From Clavibacter californiensis (lineage in GTDB: Bacteria; Actinomycetota; Actinomycetes; Actinomycetales; Microbacteriaceae), in contig NZ_CP040792.1 in NCBI RefSeq assembly GCF_021952865.1, positions 3,100,001 through 3,164,000 of the forward strand: a DNA stretch of 64,000 bases, read 5' to 3'. The first letter of the stretch is position 1, and every line of letters begins with the position of its first letter. Shown in pieces: positions 58,984-64,000 of the stretch. A model generated the notes under the pieces. The model was not told the origin of the DNA and did not search any database. It saw only the letters and a program-made list of their open reading frames with translations. Made by a program: the position numbers and the translations under genes.

Positions 58984-59180
58984 GGGGTGGCCTCCGTGGT
59001 GGTGGTCGGGTCGATGGGTCGGGGGTCCGCGTCGTCGCGGTCGTCGCGGTCGTCGCGGTCGTCGCGGTCGTCGCGGTCGTCGCGGTCGTCGCGGTCGTCG
59101 GCGGACGTGCTCGCACGGCGGGGAGCCTCGAGCTTCGCGATGACCTCCCGCACCCGGCGGGCGATGCGCGCCTCGACGAC
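58980..59180 (-). CDS. C-terminal fragment of the gene upstream of guaA, with Asp-Asp-Arg repeat tail
   Basis: Minus-strand frame that ends at the TGA overlapping the guaA TTG. From the hinge it reads [27 protein letters not shown], then seven D-D-R units, then [16 protein letters not shown]. The helical charged part looks like real coding sequence. The N-terminal body is missing because the hinge of the palindrome cuts the gene. In actinobacteria a DUF3817 membrane protein often precedes guaA, but nothing visible here proves that identity. Confidence 0.6.
59032..59100. repeat. 9-bp tandem repeat, left side of the hinge
   Basis: Seven full TCGTCGCGG units plus a partial one, encoding D-D-R on the minus strand. 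Confidence 0.95.
59101..59174. other. unique hinge spacer of the giant palindrome
   Basis: About 74 bases present only once, between the two arms. It reads as coding sequence on the minus strand in frame with the gene upstream of guaA, and joins the right arm inside a GACGAC microhomology, so the crossover point cannot be fixed more exactly than within the repeat. Confidence 0.85.
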
Positions 59181-59225
59181 CGCGACGACCGCGACGACCG
59201 CGACGACCGCGACGACCGCGACGAC
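59175..59225. repeat. 9-bp tandem repeat, right side of the hinge
   Basis: Five D-D-R-coding units plus D-D on the plus strand, mirror of the left repeat but two units shorter because the hinge lies inside it. Confidence 0.95.
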
Positions 59226-59272
59226 GCGGACCCCCGACCCATCGACCCGACCACCACCACGGAGGCCACCCC

Positions 59273-60853
<1,581 letters not shown>

Positions 60854-60879
60854 TCCTCCCGCTCGCGCTCCGGCGCTGA

Positions 60880-60921
60880 CACGACGAAGGCCGCTCCCCG
60901 AGGGGAGCGGCCTTCGTCGTG
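60880..60921. terminator. bidirectional hairpin terminator, right copy
   Basis: Mirror copy of the 57335-57376 hairpin, 20-bp perfect stem, between guaA and the Bax-inhibitor-like gene. Confidence 0.85.
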
Positions 60922-60961
60922 CTGCCGGTCCGCGGTGCTGTGCCAGGGACCTGCTGTGGTG

Positions 60962-61765
60962 CTAGTTGTTGCCGCGCAGGATCGCGAAGATGCGGAGCAG
61001 CTCGACGTACAGCCACACGATGGTGACGACGAGGCCGAAGGCCGCGGTCCAGCCGTACTTGCGGGGAGCGCCGGCGCGGACGCCGCGCTGGATGAAGTCG
61101 AAGTCGAGCACCAGCGAGTACGACGCCAGCAACACCACGAAGAGACCGACGATGACGCCGAGCGGGATGCCCGCGATGGTCTCGCTGCGCAGGCCGAACG
61201 GGCTGTCGAAGACCCCGAAGGCCGTGAGCGCGAAGTTGGCGAGCGAGAACACCAGGTAGCCGACCATGGCGATCATGAAGATCTTGGTGGCCTTGGCGGA
61301 GGCGCGGATCTTGCCGCTGCGGAAGAGCAGGAGGACGGTTGCGAAGACGGCCGCGGTGCCGAGGACGGCCTGGGTGGCGACGCCGGGGTAGAGGCTGTCG
61401 AAGACGCGCGAGATGCCGCCGACGAATAGCCCCTCGAACGCGGCGTACGCGACGATGAGCGGGACGGACGGCTCCTTCTTGAAGGAGTTGACGAGGCCGA
61501 GCACGAGGCCGCCGATGGCGCCGAGCATGGCGAGGGGGAGGGCGAGCGGGCCCGAGAGCCACGCGACGGCGCCGAGCACGACGACGATGGCGAGCAGGCT
61601 GACCGTCTTGACGGTCGTGTCCTCGAAGGTCATCCGGTCGGTCTCGGAGGCCGTCGCGGACGGGCGGGCGTACAGCTCGTCGAGGCTCTCCGGGGTCACA
61701 TCCCTCGTGGGCGTCGCACCCCGGCCGTTGAAGACCGGGTTGTTGGAGAACGTGGGGTTGGCCAT
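60962..61765 (-). CDS. Bax-inhibitor-1/YccA-like membrane protein, intact right copy
   Basis: 267 aa, with an AGAAGGA ribosome site before the ATG at 61765. Residues 1-50 are polar (F-N-G-R-G-A-T-P-T-R-D-V-T-P), then seven hydrophobic helices from about 55 to 260. Recognisable segments are V-L-G-L-V-N-S-F-K-K-E, A-A-F-E-G-L-F-V-G-G-I-S-R-V-F near 115-130, and the late L-D-F-D-F-I-Q-R-G-V with its conserved Asp pair. The Bax-inhibitor-1 fold includes calcium-leak channels, but the role of the bacterial protein is not settled. This copy shows what the broken left copy should encode. Confidence 0.9.
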   Translation of the reverse strand: MANPTFSNNPVFNGRGATPTRDVTPESLDELYARPSATASETDRMTFEDTTVKTVSLLAIVVVLGAVAWLSGPLALPLAMLGAIGGLVLGLVNSFKKEPSVPLIVAYAAFEGLFVGGISRVFDSLYPGVATQAVLGTAAVFATVLLLFRSGKIRASAKATKIFMIAMVGYLVFSLANFALTAFGVFDSPFGLRSETIAGIPLGVIVGLFVVLLASYSLVLDFDFIQRGVRAGAPRKYGWTAAFGLVVTIVWLYVELLRIFAILRGNN

Positions 61766-61906
61766 GGTCCTTCTACTCTCAATGGTGGTTGAACGTGATT
61801 GATGACCAATTTAGCTGGCCAGGCTGGGAGACCACTCGCGTGGGCCGTGCATTTCCTCAGATGAGTACGCGCTCGCCGTCCACCCGGCGCATGTAGCGTG
61901 CCCGGC

Positions 61907-62956
61907 GTGGATCACGCCCCTCGCCCCCGCCCCCTCGTCATCGCCCATCGCGGAGCCAGCGGCTACCGCCCCGAGCACTCCGCCGCCGCCGTGCGGCTCG
62001 GCTTCGCGCAGGGCGCGGACGCCGTCGAACCCGACCTCGTCGCCTCCTCCGACGGGGTACTCGTCATCCGGCACGAGAACGAGCTGTCGGGCACGACCGA
62101 CGTCGCCGATCGCCCGGAGTTCGCCGACCGCCGTGCCACGCGCGTCGTCGACGGCGTGGAGCGCGCGGGCTGGTTCACGGAGGACATGACGTGGGCCGAG
62201 ATCCGCACGCTCCGCTGCCGGGAGCGGGTGCCCTCGGCCCGGCCGGACAGCGCGGCCCACGACGACGAGGAGACCGTGCTCTCCCTGTCCGACCTGCTGC
62301 GGATCATCGACCAGGAGTCGGCGCGTCACGGTCGCCCGCTCGGCATGGTCGCGGAGATCAAGCACGCCACGCACTTCGCCGCGCTCGGCATGCCGCTCGA
62401 CGAGCTGCTCGCCCGCGACCTCCGCGAGCACGGGTGGGCGGACGACGCGTCGCGCCTCACGATCGAGTCCTTCGAGCGGAGCGCGCTCCTCGGCGTCCGG
62501 GCGCACGGCATCGCGGCGCGCCTCGTGTACCTCCTCGAGGGGCGCGGCGCGGCGATCGACGAGGTCGCGCGTCACGGCGACTCGGCCGTCACGTTCGAGG
62601 AGCAGCTGACCGACGCGGGACTCGCGGCGCTCGCCGCCGAGGTGGATGGGATCAGCGTGGGCGTCGAGCGCATCTGCCGGGCCGACGGCTTCGGCTCAGC
62701 TGACGAGTCCGCTCCCGTGTCCGACCTCGTCGAGCGCGCTCACCGGGCCGGCCTGTCCGTCTTCACCTGGACGCTGCGCCCCGAGAACGCGTTCCTGCCC
62801 CGGTCCCTCCGCAGCCCCGATGCGAAGTCCGCGCACGGCGACTTCGGCACGCACTGGGGTCGGCTTCTCGACGCGGGTGTCGACGGCGTATTCGTCGACC
62901 ATCCGGATCTCGCGGTCCGGCTCGTGGGGGAGAGGGCCTCGGCCGCGGGGAGCTAG
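61907..62956 (+). CDS. glycerophosphodiester phosphodiesterase, right copy
   Basis: 349 aa, same protein as the left-arm gene, with the A-H-R-G-A-S catalytic motif near the N terminus. The start GTG and its TAGCGT box are mirrored from 56346. Confidence 0.92.
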   Translation: MDHAPRPRPLVIAHRGASGYRPEHSAAAVRLGFAQGADAVEPDLVASSDGVLVIRHENELSGTTDVADRPEFADRRATRVVDGVERAGWFTEDMTWAEIRTLRCRERVPSARPDSAAHDDEETVLSLSDLLRIIDQESARHGRPLGMVAEIKHATHFAALGMPLDELLARDLREHGWADDASRLTIESFERSALLGVRAHGIAARLVYLLEGRGAAIDEVARHGDSAVTFEEQLTDAGLAALAAEVDGISVGVERICRADGFGSADESAPVSDLVERAHRAGLSVFTWTLRPENAFLPRSLRSPDAKSAHGDFGTHWGRLLDAGVDGVFVDHPDLAVRLVGERASAAGS

Positions 62957-63105
62957 GGCGCGTCTCATCGGCACGGCCCTGCGTCCGCACCGGCCTTGCG
63001 TCCGCACCGGCCCGGCTCCGCGTCGGGGCCCGGCTCGGCGTCGGCGACCGGCTCCGGTCGGCGCCCGACTCCGCGTCGGGGGCAGCGCCTAGGATCGATG
63101 CCGAC

Positions 63106-64000
63106 ATGAGTTCCGACCCCGCCGCCATCTCCCCCTCCAGCACGCCGATCATCCTCGACGGCCGGTCGGGTGCCGCTGGAGGGCCGGGGGCTCCGGAGGA
63201 TCCGCTGCTGGAGGGCCTCAACCCGGAGCAGCGGGAGGCCGTCGTCTACCGGGGTCCCGCGCTGCTCATCGTGGCGGGCGCCGGTTCCGGCAAGACGCGC
63301 GTGCTCACGCACCGCATCGCGAGCCTCATCGAGTCCCGGGAGGCGTGGCCGAGCCAGATCCTCGCCATCACCTTCACGAACAAGGCCGCCGCCGAGATGC
63401 GCGAGCGCGTCGAGTCGCTCCTCGGGCAGGCGTCCGAGGGCATGTGGATCTCGACCTTCCACTCCGCGTGCGTGCGCATCCTCCGACGCGAGGCGGAGGC
63501 GTTCGGCTTCACGCAGAACTTCACCATCTACGACTCCGCCGACAGCCGCGTGCTCATCAAGCGGATCATCAAGCAGCTCGACGCGGACACGCTCGGCTTC
63601 ACCGTCTCGTCGGTGTCGGGCCGCATCTCGAAGCTCAAGAACGAGCTGTCGGACGCGGACACGTTCGCGCGCACGGCGAACTTCAACGATCCGGCCGAGG
63701 CCATGTTCGTGGAGATCTTCCGGCAGTACACGCGCTCCCTCGCTGCCGCCAACGCCTTCGACTTCGACGACCTCATAGGCCAGACCGTCTACCTCTTCCG
63801 CGCCTTCCCCAAGGTGGCGGCGCTGTACCAGCGGCGCTTCCGGCACGTGCTCGTGGACGAGTACCAGGACACGAACCACGCCCAGTACTCGCTCATCCGC
63901 GAGCTGACGCGTGCCGTGGCCCCCGAGGACGTGCCCGTCGACACCCGCATGTCCACGAACGGCATGGGCGGGATCGACGGGGCCTCGCTCACCGTCGTGG
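63106..64000 (+). CDS. pcrA: DNA helicase PcrA/UvrD, right copy, cut by the window end
   Basis: First 298 codons of pcrA, running off the right edge after I-D-G-A-S-L-T-V-V. Walker A, motif Ia and motif II (V-D-E-Y-Q-D-T-N) are present and match the left copy. Whether the palindrome continues through the whole gene cannot be seen. The TAGGAT box ten bases before the ATG is also mirrored. Confidence 0.93.
   Translation, partial: MSSDPAAISPSSTPIILDGRSGAAGGPGAPEDPLLEGLNPEQREAVVYRGPALLIVAGAGSGKTRVLTHRIASLIESREAWPSQILAITFTNKAAAEMRERVESLLGQASEGMWISTFHSACVRILRREAEAFGFTQNFTIYDSADSRVLIKRIIKQLDADTLGFTVSSVSGRISKLKNELSDADTFARTANFNDPAEAMFVEIFRQYTRSLAAANAFDFDDLIGQTVYLFRAFPKVAALYQRRFRHVLVDEYQDTNHAQYSLIRELTRAVAPEDVPVDTRMSTNGMGGIDGASLTVV

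Noticed and set aside
59032-59225. CRISPR-like array
   Set aside because: The units are contiguous 9-bp repeats without spacers and no cas genes are present.

Overview
The window is chromosomal DNA from a very GC-rich actinobacterium. Short TANNNT -10 boxes placed 6-10 bases before start codons, plant-subtilisin-like secreted proteases, a class-E-sortase-type LAxTG surface protein, an actinobacterial rRNA operon and the general gene content all fit the family Microbacteriaceae. Clavibacter is my best guess from the tandem subtilases and sequence style, but this is inference and no database search was possible.

Layout. 1-2 kb: a Tat-exported protein cut by the window edge, a small hypothetical protein, and a secreted PT-linker repeat protein. 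2.1-6.3 kb: a galactose (Leloir) locus with galM and a DeoR-type regulator on the minus strand, divergent from galT-galK. 6.3-7.8 kb: an acetyltransferase and a gamma-carbonic-anhydrase-like protein. 7.9-10.2 kb: a glyA-folD one-carbon operon preceded by a clear ZTP (pfl) riboswitch. 10.3-12.5 kb: an amylosucrase-like protein with a degenerate active site, then a small membrane protein. 12.5-16 kb: a LysR regulator, an MFS transporter and an aldo/keto reductase. 16-18 kb: mntR and mntH convergent, with a perfect MntR-type box in front of mntH. 18-21.5 kb: a HAD hydrolase, a second MFS transporter and purU. 21.5-29.1 kb: two large secreted subtilases in tandem. 29.3-37.8 kb: icd, an acetyltransferase plus alkyltransferase-like protein pair, a lipoprotein, a heterodimeric ABC exporter with a possible leader peptide, and a membrane-anchored DDAH-like enzyme. 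37.9-43.6 kb: a complete 16S-23S-5S rRNA operon on the minus strand. 43.8-49.6 kb: a DUF6350-like membrane protein, purN and purH, then sucC-sucD. 49.8-52.7 kb: a DUF2236-type protein and a large cell-wall-anchored surface protein with a possible thioester domain.

From about 54.25 kb to the end of the window the DNA is a near-perfect giant palindrome. The left arm carries pcrA, a glycerophosphodiester phosphodiesterase gene, a Bax-inhibitor-1-like gene and guaA. The right arm repeats them in mirror order and orientation. The arms are separated by about 74 unique bases inside an Asp-Asp-Arg repeat-coding tail of the gene upstream of guaA. The differences I can read are three single-base insertions that frameshift the left Bax-inhibitor copy and a different number of 9-bp units at the hinge. 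This looks more like a fold-back sequencing or assembly artefact than a real duplication, but it is the most striking structure here and easy to test.

Functional links visible in the window: the ZTP riboswitch (glyA-folD), purU, purN and purH all bear on folate one-carbon and purine metabolism; mntR, mntH and the box form a manganese uptake circuit; icd and sucCD belong to the TCA cycle. I did not find a CRISPR array, prophage, transposase or tRNA gene. I did not find a convincing wholly new system. The best candidates for novelty are the amylosucrase-like protein lacking its acid/base residue, the membrane-DDAH fusion, the ABC exporter with its upstream mini-ORF, and the subtilase pair with its palindromic promoter sites.
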